Shown piece by piece: positions 20,524 through 31,637 of a stretch of 64,000 nt of DNA. Source of the DNA: Falciphora oryzae (lineage: Eukaryota; Ascomycota; Sordariomycetes; Magnaporthales; Magnaporthaceae); the NCBI GenBank assembly GCA_000733355.1, contig JNVV01000038.1, positions 276,291 through 340,290 of the forward strand, read 5' to 3'. The translations under genes were made by a program, and so were the position numbers. The stretch's first letter is position 1, and every line of letters starts with the position of its first letter. A model generated the notes under the pieces. The model was not told the DNA's origin. It ran no database searches and saw nothing but the letters and a program-made list of their open reading frames with translations.

Positions 20524-22208
20524 ATGGCGACGACCGAGGTGCTGTTGACCGCCACCGAGCTGAGCAGGCACCAGTCGCCCCAGGACTGCTGGATCGCCGT
20601 GCACAGAAAGGTCTGGGACGTCACCGACTTCCTCAGCGAGCACCCGGGAGGCTCTGCAAGTATGCTTTCATCCCATCCCCTGAGCCACCTACGTAGAAAG
20701 CAAAGTTGCGACGCTGACAAAACGACCCAGTACTCTTGCAATATGCCGGCAAGGATGCGACGGCCGCCTACGACGACATCCACGCCCCGGGCATGCTGGA
20801 GGAGACGCTGAGCCCGGACAAGTTCAAGGGCAACTTCATCCCCGCAAGCACCGACGCCGAGGTTGAGCAGCAGCAGCGGCGGCGGCGGTCGGGTTCTGCG
20901 TCAGATGCTTCTCTCGCCGCCTCTCCCCAGCTGCCCCAGCCCTACCGCAAGCCGGACTTGTACTCGTGCATCAGCGCCGCGGACCTGCGCGAGGTGGCCT
21001 CGCACGCCCTCACGCCCAAGGCCTGGGCCTTCTACTCGTCGGCCGCCACGGACCTCAACACGCACGCCTGGAACCAGTCGTTCCTGCGCCGCGTCATGTT
21101 GAGGCCCCGCGTGCTCCGCGACGTCGCCGAGACCAGCATGCGCCGCCGCGTCCTCGGCGTCGACTCGGCTGCGCCCTTCTTCATCAGCCCCGCCGCCATG
21201 GCCCGCCTCGCGCACCCTGACGGCGAGCTTGCCCTTGCCCGGGGCGCGGCTCGGGAAGGTGTCGTCCAGTGCATCTCCAACAACGCCAGCTACCCGCTGT
21301 CCGCCATCGCGTCGGCCGCGGACGACCTGCCCAGGGAGGAGCGGCACGAGCTGACGGGCGCGCCGGGCTACCAGGACTTCTTCTTCCAGCTGTACGTCAA
21401 CTCGGACCGGGCCAAGACGGCGGACCTGCTGCGCAAGGCCAAGGGGATGGGGATCCGGGCCATCTTCGTCACAGTGGACGCGCCGGTTCCGGGCAAGCGC
21501 GAGGCGGATGAGCGCATCGCGGCCGAGGCCATCGCGTCGGCCGTGTCGGGCGCCGTGGCCAGCAACGACAAGAAGGGCGGCGGCATGGGCCGGCTGATGG
21601 CGCAGTATGTTGAGAAGCGGCTCGTGTGGGAGGACATTGCGTGGATCAAAGAGACTTCGGGACTGCCCGTCGTGCTCAAGGGCGTGCAGAGCGCTGAGGA
21701 CGCGCGCCTGGCCGTCAAGTACGGGTGCGCGGGCGTCATGCTCAGCAATCACGGCGGCAGGTCGCTCGACACGTCGCAGCCAGCCATCCTGGTGCTGCTA
21801 GAGCTGCACAGGTACTCGCCCGAGGTCTTTGACCAGCTCGAGGTCATCGTCGACGGCGGCTTTGAGCGCGGCTCCGACATCCTCAAGGCCATCTGCTTGG
21901 GCGCCAGCGCGGTTGGCGTCGGCAGGCCGTTCCTCTACTCGCTCACGTACGGCGAGGAAGGTTGCGCACACCTTATTCAGAGTAAGTCTCCATATCCCGC
22001 TCCTACCAGCCGGGGCACACCGCTGACTGGATTTTTTTTCCCCTTTTCAGTCCTCAAAGACGAGCTCGAAGTCTCAATGAAGCTTTGCGGCATCAACTCG
22101 CTGGACGAAGCCCATCCTGGGCTGGTCAACACGGCCGACATCGAGCACCTTGTCCGATCAGCATCCGAGCATCCCTGGATCCACTGGAAGCCCAAGTCGC
22201 GACTGTAA
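20524..22208 (+). CDS. Cytochrome b5-FMN alpha-hydroxy-acid dehydrogenase (cytochrome b2-like)
   Basis: Three exons (20524-20659, 20731-21981, 22051-22208; introns of 71 and 69 bp) give 514 residues. Residues 1-80 are a cytochrome b5 domain with heme ligands His40 (EHPGGSA) and His63 (DIHAPGM). The rest is an FMN-dependent alpha-hydroxy-acid dehydrogenase barrel: AWAFYSSAATDLNTH, LRPRVLRDV, the flavin-phosphate and active-site segments TVDAPVPGKREADER, VVLKGVQSAEDARLA and MLSNHGGRSLDTSQPA, whose His and Arg are catalytic. Flavocytochrome b2 oxidises L-lactate and passes electrons to cytochrome c; relatives act on mandelate, glycolate and longer hydroxy acids. No mitochondrial presequence is present, so this copy is probably cytosolic. 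In its setting it may oxidise a sugar acid to a 2-keto acid, the kind of substrate an aldolase such as the next gene product would cleave. Confidence 0.92.
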
Positions 22209-23296
22209 TCTCGACCCTTAATTTTATTTGCCTATATCCTCTGGCCTTTACCTGGCGTTTTCCATGATCTACGATAATCCCAGCCACGTCCACCGGCTAG
22301 CCACTGTATATAACATCACCACCCCCTTCTGCTTGATACGCGCTTGGCCTTCTAGACATACATCGAAGAATATTGCTTGCCATGCGTTTCGTGTGTATTT
22401 GAATAGCACCTACCTAGATCTACGAAGATAGAAACATTGGTCATTCGTTGTCGCACGCCACAATCTGAGCCTCCGGATATGGGGGTTTCCCCCTAAAATT
22501 CGAAGCGGCGCTAGAAGGACTTTCGTTTCGATCGCATGCCACAATCTTGGTTCGGTCCAGCGATCCGACGCCATGCCGCAGCACTGCAGCGCCATGTTCC
22601 GAGTCAAGGTCCCTGTCCGCCGATGTTGGCGTCGTTCCTTGCCCCTATTTTCTTGACGGGGTTGTATGCATGCATCATTGCGAGAAATGGGAAGACCGGA
22701 GAGCGCAGAAGATCTGGGGAGGGTGCTGGCAGTAGTGTTCGTCCCTTGGATCTGGTGGCGTCAAGCTACGAGCCCGCATCAGTGGCTCCCCACCATCGGG
22801 GAAGACAGCCAAACACCCACTCCACCATGGTCTCGCCCAGCCGCCACACCCGCCGGCCAGCCGCACGCAGCCGAAACCCACTCGCTCCCGGCGAGGTGGG
22901 CCGGCGAGAAGCCCGGCAAGGATTTCGCCTCTTCCCCGGTCCTCCGCGCTTGGCGTTCTCCATATCCACACCTCCGTGGGCCTTCTCCAAAAGACGCAAG
23001 CCAGAACTCCAGGGTCCCTGCCCCGGGTAAGTTAGCGTCGCCGTGGAGCCGTGACGTGAGCCTTTTGGCGGGGCGCCCGTCTCGTCGCTCCGGCCATATC
23101 GCGCGTCGTCCTTGGAGGGGTAATCGTGGTTTGGGCGAGGGAATTGGTGCTGGGTCGGGTTATCTGAGGCCGTTCTGCTCTTCCTTGGGGTGCTCGGCCA
23201 AAAAAAAAAAGCACACCACAAGCCTCTCGAGCCCTCGCTGTGCTGTTTTTATTTTGTTGCACAAGCATCGACATCAAAACTACCACCGCCGCCAAA
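22209..23296. other. Intergenic region
   Basis: About 1.1 kb between two plus-strand genes. No gene supported. The last 100 bases include an A-run (23201-23210) and a CT/A-rich leader ending in GCCAAAATG, consistent with the aldolase promoter. Confidence 0.5.
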
Positions 23297-24376
23297 ATGC
23301 CCTCCTCCACCATCGCCCCCAAAGCCCGGCCCCTGCCGCAGGGCGTCTACACCCCCGTGCTGACTCTGTACAAGACGGACACGTCTCAAGAGATCGATTA
23401 CGACGCCATGCGCCTGCACGCGCACCACCTACTTAGGTCGGGCCAGCACGGGCTCGTGTACCTGGGCACCAACGGCGAGCTGGCGCTGCTGGACCGCGAA
23501 GAGAGGAAAAAGATCGTGGCCCTGGCCCGCGCCGCCGTCGCCGAGGTCGGCCTGCCCGCAGACTACCCCATCGTGGCCGGCATCAGCGCCCAGAGCACCA
23601 GGGAGACGATCCTGTGCGCGCGCGAGGCGGCCGAGGCGGGTGCCAACTTTGGCCTGCTGCTGCCGCCCAGCTACTGGGCCAAGGCGGTGACCCCTGATGC
23701 TATGCTGGCGTACTACAGGGAGGTTGCGGACGCGAGCCCGATGCCTATTGTTATTTACAACGTGAGCCTTCCTTCTCCCGCTCCTGTTTCCTGTGTGCAA
23801 GACAATGTGAGGAACGACAACAGCTAACCCGAACTCCCCTCCCAGTTCCCCGGCGTCACGGGCGGCATCGACGTCGACTCGGACCAGATCGGCGCGCTGG
23901 CCGAGCACCCCAACATCGTGGCCGTCAAGCTGACGTGCGGCAACGTCGGCAAGGTGGTCCGCCTCGCGTCCAAGTTCGCGCCCGCCCAGTTCGGCGTCTA
24001 CGGCGGCTCGGCCGACTACCTGGTCCCGACCCTCGAGGGCGGCGGCGTCGGCTGCGTCACGGGCATGGGCAACGTCTTCCCGCGCGCGACGGCCCGGGTG
24101 TACGACCTCTGGCGCGAGGGCAAGGCGGACGAGGCCAAGAGGTTGCAGGAGCTGGTGGGCAACGCCGAGTGGGCGTGCAAGAAGGGCCTGTCGCTAACAA
24201 AGTTTGCGGCATGGCACTTTATCGGCAAGAAGCACCTGGGGATCCAGAGCAGGGAGACGTTCGCGCCGCGCAAGCCGTACTTGGAGCCGGGCGAGGCGCA
24301 GAGGGAGTGGACGATCAAGACGATGCAGGTGCTTGAGGAGGCTGAGGAGGCGATTCCGCTGAAGAACTTCAAGTGA
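23297..24376 (+). CDS. DapA-family aldolase (dihydrodipicolinate synthase/KDG-aldolase type)
   Basis: Two exons (23297-23761 and 23846-24376; 84-bp intron, donor GTGAGC) give 331 residues. The class I aldolase core is complete: GVYTPVLTLYKTD at the N-terminus, HGLVYLGTNGELALLDREER (the phosphate/carboxylate loop), catalytic Tyr154 in IVIYNFPG, the Schiff-base Lys183 in AVKLTCGN, and the GGSADYLVPTLEGGGVG glycine-rich strand. Family members cleave or make 2-keto acids. In fungi, cytosolic members of this length include L-threo-3-deoxyhexulosonate aldolase (LGA1/GaaC) of the D-galacturonate pathway and 4-hydroxy-2-oxoglutarate aldolase-like enzymes; this protein could be either or a new specificity. 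Lysine biosynthesis is unlikely because fungi make lysine through aminoadipate. It lies downstream of the hydroxy-acid dehydrogenase gene on the same strand. Confidence 0.9.
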
Positions 24377-25253
24377 AAAAGGGATACAGAACGCATGTAT
24401 GATCTTTTAATGAATGTAAATAAAGTCGAACTGCTATTTTTCAATACTAGACAGGATATTTTAGGCTTGTTATGGGCTCAGATTGGTCCGGAAACGGACG
24501 GTTTCTGTGGTACGACGTGTCTCCTAAGCAAGGCTGAGATCAACACGCAACCGCAAGGAACTAAAAGGCCAGCCCCGGATCGAAAGTGGCGGCATTTATA
24601 CCTGACAGGGCTATGTATGGCGTTTGCCTAGGTGGCCATTCCAAGTTGCTATCTCTTCTTTTCCCCTCAAAACAATCCAATGAGTCGCTAACCACGGCCG
24701 GAGTCAGTAACAGCAAGTATTCCTAGTCAGAGATGCTTCAATCTAGCGATCTAAGTCTTTGACTGGCCCTTCTGGTAGATAGCTAAATACAAGGAAGCTC
24801 TTGTTGTCCGGACGACGGGTCTTGGAGATCTAGGAGCCAAGATATACAAGTGCGGCTGCCAGATCGCGAAGGAGCCCAAAGTCGGTAAGACGGCCAAGAA
24901 AAACTGCCCGATCCTGCGATAATGATCCATGTCAGATATGATGCGACCAGACAAATAGGAATCGGGTCGTCGAGTTGCCGGAATCCGAGGGTAATACTGC
25001 ACTTACAGCACGCCCTTGACCTGCCTTGTAGGGAGCTACCCCGCGCTGCCGTGTTCTGTTGATTCGTCTGATGCCAGCCAGGAACCAGGAACCCGCGTCA
25101 TAGTGTGCCGAGGAAGTTGTGCATCAAACACTACCTGATGAGTCGGCTGAATCCTGCACCAGAAATCCTTTCGAGAAGCACTCGACGACGACACGCGGCC
25201 CTTGTGCATCTGCCTCACTCGCCGAGCCATCAAGACAACGTCCTGTGCCCAAG
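24377..25253. other. Intergenic region
   Basis: About 0.9 kb, AT-richer than the genes. An AATAAA signal at 24418-24423 fits polyadenylation of the aldolase transcript. No gene is recognised. Confidence 0.55.
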
Positions 25254-27086
25254 ATGCTGCCCCCGAATCTTACTAGCCTGCTACTGCTGGCGACATGGCT
25301 CTGCGCGGCCCTCGCGGCGCTGCAGTCCAACCTCACAGTCAAGGGCAAGCCGTTCCCGCGCCTGATTGACGCGACCCTTGACGACCTGGCCCGGGGCCTG
25401 GAGGAGGGCCTGTTCACCAGCGTTGACCTGGTCACGGCCTATACGGCGCGCATCGAGGAGACCAACTCCCACTTCCGCGCCGTCACCGAGGTCAACCCGG
25501 ACGCCGTCGCCGTCGCGGCCGCCCTCGACGCCGAGAGGGCGGCCGGGGCAACCAGGGGCCCGCTGCACGGCGTGCCCGTGCTTATCAAGAACAACATCGC
25601 GACAGCCGACGCCATGAACAACACGGCCGGGTCGTACGCGCTGCTTGGCGCGACCGTGCCGCGGGACTCGTTTGTGGCCACCAAGCTGCGCGCCGCGGGC
25701 GCCATCATTCTAGGCAAAGCAAATTTGAGCCAATGGGCCAATTACAGAAGCCGAAACGGCAGCAATGGTTGGAGCGCCCATGGCGGGCAGGTCATGGGCG
25801 CATACCATCCGCGGCAGGACCCAAGCGTAAGCTTTTTTTTTTTTTTTTTCCCTGCCCCTCCCCATTCCCTCGCCCACAGCATGCCTTTCTAACACCATCA
25901 CAGGGTAGCTCGAGCGGAAGCGGCGTCGCATCCGCGCTCGGCCTGGCATGGGCTTCCCTGGGCACCGAGACAGACGGGTCCATCATATCCCCCTCAAGTT
26001 TCGGGAGCCTCGTCGGCATCAAGCCGACGGTGGGCCTGACGTCGCGCGACCTCGTCGTCCCCATCAGCGAGCACCAGGACACAGTCGGGTCCATGGCGCG
26101 CACGGTCAAGGACGCGGCGTACCTGCTGCGGGCCATCGCGGGCGTCGACGCAAACGACAACTACACCTCGGCCATCCCCGGCGACGTCCCCGACTACGTG
26201 GCCGCCTGCGACCCGGCCCGCGGCGCCCTGCGCGGCGCCCGCATCGGCTTCCCGCTCAACGTGCTCGACGTCTACGGCGGGGCTAACAGCTCCGACCCGG
26301 AGATTATCGCGTTTGAGAAGGCGCTGAAGCTGATGGAGGACGCGGGAGCCACCATCATCCGCGGAGAGGCCAACTTCACCGCCGCCGCCGAGCAGGCCGG
26401 GTCCGACGCCGAGATGGTCGTGCTGAACGCCGACTTCATCGTCAACCTGGCTGGCTACCTCTCCAAGCTGTCGGGCAACCCGACGGGCGTGACGAGCCTT
26501 GAGGACGTCCGGCGCTTCGCGCAACAGTTCGAGCTCGAGGCGTACCCGGACCGCGACACGGCCATCTGGGACATGGCGCTCGACTCGCAGGTCTTCAACA
26601 ACACGGACCCGCGCGCCTGGGAGGCGTACCAGAAGAACCTGTACTTGGCCGGCGAGGGCGGCCTTGTAGGCTCTATCCAGAGAAACAACCTCGACGCCGT
26701 GGTGCTGCCGACCTTGTACGCCTCCAACTGGGCGGCCATCAACGGCGCCCCGGTCGTAACGGTGCCGCTGGGGCACTTCCCGCCCGACTGGCCCGAGGAG
26801 GACTCCCAGAGGGGTCTTGTTTTCCACGGCCCTAATATCCCGTTCGTCCCTACATTCCCACCGCTTTTCTCTGTTTCTCTCTGTATCTGGTAAAATAAAG
26901 TCCCTTGGAAGAACGCTAACGTGAAGGGGAACATGCAGATTCGGCATCAGCTTTCTCGGCGCACACTGGACCGAGGAGAAGCTCATCGCGCTCGCCCACG
27001 ACTTCGAGCAGCGGACGCACGCAAGGGACAAGGTCGCCCCCATTCTGATCCCGGCGACCGAGATTGGGGACGTCGCAGGCTTCTAG
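25254..27086 (+). CDS. Secreted amidase (amidase signature family)
   Basis: Three exons (25254-25826, 25904-26841, 26939-27086; introns of 77 and 97 bp) give 552 residues. The start at 25254 is preferred over upstream in-frame codons because it opens a signal peptide (MLPPNLTSLLLLATWLCAAL). The Ser-cisSer-Lys triad is visible: Lys112 (PVLIKNN), the cis-Ser about 194 in PSGSSSGSG, and the nucleophile Ser217 in GTETDGSIISPSS. The last splice restores GPNIPFGISFLGAHW, the usual C-terminal block. Such enzymes hydrolyse carboxylic amides; secreted fungal members are of unknown substrate. Three NxS/T sites near the N-terminus suggest glycosylation. It is the last gene of the block; whether it belongs functionally is unclear, though amide cleavage from amino-sugar or uronamide substrates would fit. 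Confidence 0.9.
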
Positions 27087-27440
27087 TGGGAGTCGGGGGC
27101 GTACCCGTACTACTTTGGTCCTTACTTGACCGACTGGATGGAGTTGTAGGCACGGAAGGGAAGAGGGGAAAGGAGGGCATCACGGGTGTCTCACCCCTCA
27201 CGACTACTTTGATACTTTCGGGCCTTGGAGAGGCGCAGAGGGGAAACAGGGTTGCAAGCTAGTATCGAGAGGGGGCAATATGTCCTCTCCACGCCGCTAG
27301 AGGTCTGTCTTTGGAGGACTGGGGGCGGGAAGCCTTACAGACTCGCGGGCAGCATTTTATCTATCCCCCGCAGGTGCATCGAAACACTCCAATCAGGCTG
27401 CACAACCTTCTCCCATCCAGTAGGGAGCACAACATTGCCA
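27087..27440. other. Gap between amidase and ULD gene; holds shifted tail of the latter
   Basis: On the minus strand 27335-27440 keeps an open frame matching the expected C-terminus of the next gene (PDGNVVLPTGWEKVVQPDW), displaced by one base. Nothing else is seen. Confidence 0.6.
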
Positions 27441-28937
27441 TCAGGCCCCCAAGATGTCATACGAACCTTGTTGAACTAGCGGTCCGAGGACCTCGACGCG
27501 CTGGAATGCCCGCTTGATCAGCTTCTCCATCCCCTGCGGATTCACGGTTGTTCAGTTACAGTCAGCTTGCGGTCCATGAGTGCATTCCGGAGATGGAGTG
27601 GTTCCTGTCAGAATATCTAGGAATGGAATGCAAGAACCTACCTGCCAGGTTTCGCACAGATGAAAGGGGAAACGAAACTTTCTTCCCACACCGTCCCTGA
27701 ACATGATCGGCGCTTTGTCCTTCTGCTTGATATTCCCCTCGGACAGGAGAGTCCCTTTTTCGATGCCCTCCTTCCAGGAGTCCTCCTCGGCCGCTTTTAA
27801 GTTCTCCATTTCCCTCCCACCCCTCTTTTGCGCACCACATATCTCGGTCTCGGCGTCCTTCCCCGAAAGATCCTCAAATCTATCTCTCCAGTCGATCCCG
27901 TCCTCTTCTCGAAACAGCTGCGGTCGGGATGGAGCCGGTTTCGACCCGACAGAGCGAGGTGGACCCGGACGATCGGTCGACGATGCCGTCATCCCTCTTG
28001 GCCGCCCTCGGTCGTGCGGCCCCCTTCTCGATTCTGTGCGTGCCGATGCAGCAGGCCCTCGAGCATAATCCTCAACCTCTTGAGCGGACGCTGTCCGTCT
28101 ACACGAGCGTGGCGTGCAACTCCGTCCCCGATCTGTAGGGCCTACCTTGGCAGGAGAGGCTTCCTGCAGAGGCGCGGGGGCGTTGGTAGCGCGGGGGTGG
28201 ATCTGAGTGATTGGGAAAATATGCAGTATCGGCCTGAAAGGGTTGATGCGGAGAGTCGGGGTGGACGCCGAGCTCGTCGGGTCGGTCTTGAGGTCGCCGA
28301 TGGCGTAGGGTGTCAACTGCTCGTATCTCACCGGATGTATCCTTCCCCTATCCGCATGATGATACTGCCCGAGCTCGCTCGTCGCGCAGGACTGGCTGTC
28401 CCGGACGTTTGCCTCCCTGGCCATCTGGAACTGCGCAGCCAGGCCCGGAGCTTGATGGGTACTGTCCCCCAGGCAAATAAATTAGCACCAGAAGATCTCA
28501 ATCTGACCATGTCGTCTAGGTACTCACTCATTGGCCCCGGACAGAAACATGCTGGCGCAGGCGAGCCTGTTACGCAAGCTGGCCCGCAGCCTGCGCAGCT
28601 CCTCCTTCTTGAACAGCCGCCTGTGCCAGCTGTTGTCGACGCCGCCCCCGCAGCCCTCGAGGCTCCGATGGCAGCACTCGGTGCGCTCCAGGAAACCGCG
28701 GATGGTGTCCAGCGACGACAGCAAGATGAAGGAGGCCGAGTCGATGGCGGTGCCGGCGACGCTGGCTTGGCTGTTCAGCTGGGCGACGTGCACGAAGGCC
28801 TGGTGCATCGCGCGCAGCTCCTGCATGGCCTGCCGGTGCTCCTCGGAGGCGCCCCGGGAGTCTGACCAGAGGCAGATGAGCTTGTGAGTTATCTTGGCGC
28901 CTGCTTTGATGTCGCGCGTTGAGTAGCCGGGAGACAT
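27441..28937 (-). CDS. Fungal ubiquitin-like-domain (ULD) protein, frameshifted near the C-terminus
   Basis: Exons 28528-28937, 27642-28461 and 27533 downward, with introns of 66 bp (GTGAGT) and 108 bp (GTAGGT). The N-terminal ~140 residues (MSPGYSTRDIKAGAKITHKL) are helical and look like the N-terminal domain found on many fungal STAND/NACHT-type and related proteins. A long Ser/Arg/Pro-rich disordered region follows. The C-terminal block KAPIMFRDGVGRKFRFPF-HLCETWQ-GMEKLIKRAFQ is the ubiquitin-like domain typical of this fungal family. As given, the frame ends in TGA at 27441 inside a GGGGG run; with four G the frame would continue through PDGNVVLPTGWEKVV to a stop at 27335. That could be a base-call error or a real truncation losing the last strand of the domain. 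Function is unknown; related proteins are linked to fungal self/non-self systems only by architecture. Confidence 0.7.
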
Positions 28938-30692
28938 GATAGGAAACCGTCAGGGCCTAAAAGCCCCGGATGTCCCTGGCTTTCTGATCCGCGTCCTGAC
29001 ATTTTTCGTCTCCGGAGGTTGGCGAGGATGGATGGATGGCGGGATATAGGGAAGAAGAGGATAGAGCGCGATCCGAACATGCGGCCAGGCCAGGCCCATC
29101 TCCCAGCCAGCCTTACCCATTTTTAGGAAAGAGCCAGCATTGGGCAGAATGCAACACAAATGAGCGGCAGCTATGATTTGCAGGAGCTGGAGTGGCATTG
29201 GCGAATCCAAAGCCGTAAGTGGAAAGGTTGGTTGCATGCGGCCCGATGGACACACACGTCATAGGGCTGCTGGAGCGGTGTGCGCCAATGGACAATGCTT
29301 GACAAGGGAGATGCCTGAGATAAGCAAGACAAATTGGAGCCTACAGTCTACTATTCTTCTGTGACTTTTGTAACTTAGCGGCGGTTGCCTTCTATGCCTA
29401 GAAGACTCGCCTGAAAGCTATTGGCCCAGGTGCACGTATGCACCACTGGACAGGCTCGTACCCCCCCACCCCCCAGGAAGAGGCTTAAATGGGGGAATAA
29501 AGCAGTGTAGCGAGGCTCATCGGTTGCGAGAAATCACTAAGGCTACGGAAGGCGCATCCTGTAAAATTACCTAGCAGAGGGCATAGAATGAAGAGGATCT
29601 GATCTGGCTACAAGAAACGTTTTCAGCCCGAGGCAAGATCGAGTCAGTAAAGATGCTTGTTTTAGAAAGGCCAAGAGTTGGGTAGGGCCTAGTGCAGGGC
29701 AAACAGGTCCACGCTACCATCCGAGCTTTCTAACAGGTTGCCATCCGATCACGCCGACCTTTCGCGTGGCTCAACGGTGCCAAGGGCAGCGATCCCGAGT
29801 CCCGGGCCAGATTGCATGACCCGTTCCCTGCCTCAGAGCAAGTCTCGACAAGATCGGCAACCTGTCCGTCCTGGATGGGGTGCCTGTGAAAACGCTTCAT
29901 CCATTCCTCCTCTGACACCTGCTGAGACCTGCAGGTCGGGTTCTGCTGCAAACCCAATTCCATTTTGAGAAGCTGCAGGCTGGCGTCCACTGGCCGCGAT
30001 CACTACCCCTCCTTGTGACTATGAGACGGGGATGGATGGAACGCCTTTTTTAATACCGGAAGACTTCCGTATTCGCCCAGTGTTGCGAGCGGCGGTCCCG
30101 ACCACCCTCGCCAACACCTGTCAAGACGTCAGTCAGAATGCCAGACATTATCAGACGACGTTGACAGACGTGCATCTTCGGCTCACAGGCAGACTCTACT
30201 AGATACCACTCACAAGTCACATCTGCCGCCAGAAGAGACATCCAACAACGGCTCGCCTACCAGCGGCTCTAGACATGGAGCGACCACAGGGTTGGAAGAG
30301 CAAGACTCGTGAGAAAACTCTCCCCACGTCATGCGATCGATTCGATCCGTCGAGGCCTGGTCCGATGTGCGAAAAGGAGCGACGCACTCAGGTCTGGAGC
30401 GCGCGACGGGGAGCACTGCTAGAACATGACTGTCATCATGACAGCGCGGTCATCGACTCGGTGCCTCCTTGCCGTGGGAATTTGGGGGTATAAAGAGATG
30501 GGCGGCATGGCCATCCGGAGAAACTGAAGAAGGTCCAGACTCATCATCACCAACAAACACTCCTCCAGCTCCGCCATCTTCATCACCTCGAGAGCTTTGC
30601 TCGATCGTCCACGGTCTTCCGGCACGTCGTCTCTGCCCTCATACCTACCTACCTACCTACCCACCCACCCAACCAAGACACCCACCGCAGCA
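28938..30692. other. Intergenic region with weak coding signals
   Basis: About 1.75 kb. One weak spliced minus-strand reading is listed separately (30003-30332). An ACCT microsatellite (five units near 30643-30662) precedes the next gene and probably lies in its 5' leader. A C-run (29461-29474) is present. No other gene is supported. Confidence 0.45.
30003..30332 (-). CDS. Possible small two-exon gene, unrecognised
   Basis: Exons 30214-30332 and 30003-30117 joined across a 96-bp intron with good signals (donor GTGAGTGG, branch CTGAC, acceptor TTGACAG) would give 77 residues. The intron signals are better than chance, but the product (three Cys in exon 1, MTWGEFSHESC at the start) matches no family known to me and has no signal peptide. 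It may be spurious. Confidence 0.2.
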
Positions 30693-31222
30693 ATGCGTCT
30701 CACCGGATTCATCCTGCTGATGGGCACCAGCGCCGTCCTGGCCGCCCCCATCTCCCAGACCGCGGGAGACAGGTAAGGTAGCAGCGGAGGGCAGGACACC
30801 CCCGACTTCAGTCGGCTAACCACGACACGCACTCGCAAAACCTTAGAACCCTCGACGTCCCCGGGAACAAAGAGATCGGCTACGCCGCTCCCCGGGCCGC
30901 GTACGCCTCCGCGGCCACCGAGATCCTGGGCCGGCGCGGGGATGAGCCCACCGAGGGGCCCAAGGAACCCAAGCAGCCGGAGCTGCCGCTCCCGTACCCT
31001 TCACCCGCCCCCATCCCGGTCCCGGTCCCTTATCCCGTCCCCGGCACGCCCGTGCCCGTTCCTTTGCCCATCCCCGGACCCGGGTACAGCCCGTCGGGTC
31101 CCGGCAAGGGCGGCGACGGTGACAGGAAGGGCGGTGGGAAGGGAGTAGAGAAGGGAGGGGAGAAGGGCGGCAATGGGGGTGGTGGCGAGGAGGAGGAGGG
31201 TGGGATGACCTCTCAAATGTGA
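30693..31222 (+). CDS. Small secreted Pro- and Gly/Lys-rich protein
   Basis: Two exons (30693-30772 and 30847-31222; 74-bp intron, donor GTAAGG, acceptor CTTAG) give 151 residues. A signal peptide (MRLTGFILLMGTSAVLAAP) is followed by a short linker with a LGRRGDE dibasic site, a proline-valine tract with PVPVPYPVPG-type repeats (about residues 75-105) and a C-terminal region of KGG repeats ending in an acidic cluster. The composition suggests an extended, cell-wall-associated or extracellular protein. No cysteine is present in the mature part. Function unknown. The gene is on its own strand unit; the S28 peptidase gene converges on it. Confidence 0.7.
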
Positions 31223-31637
31223 TGGACAGCGAATGCAACAGCGTGGATTTCCCGGCGCTTGACGTCGAGCCAAAGAGGAAAACGATCGGGTTTCGATGGA
31301 GGATACGTGTTTAGACGGGATCAATCGCCGGGTTCTTTTTTGTTGGCTCGCCGGGCGGCTACAGGTCAAGGGTTTTTGCCGAGGAACAACCGACGGCTTT
31401 AAAAGGCCAAACATGGCTGGAATGTTGCTAAATCACTGCCAAATTCCACTGTAGGCACAATGCCTTTGGTATTATTACGTATATTTTAAGTAAATATTAT
31501 CATAAGGGTTAGGGAGTCAATCGTAATCGCATCAGACGTCTCAGAGGGTGTCCTATTGGTGGTGCGCGGGGGGGAAAGAAACGCATCGAGGCAGCCAGGT
31601 GTTGTGCAGATTTTCTTGCCAAAACCGCCGACAAGGC
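31223..31637. other. Intergenic between convergent genes
   Basis: About 0.4 kb of 3' flanking sequence; AT-rich around 31470-31510. No gene is seen. Confidence 0.6.

Noticed and set aside
23297..24376. Lysine-pathway dihydrodipicolinate synthase
   Set aside because: Fungi synthesise lysine through alpha-aminoadipate; the family includes many sugar-acid aldolases that fit the neighbourhood better.
25994..27043. 349-codon antisense frame over the amidase
   Set aside because: Runs across amidase exons and an intron, with no motif.
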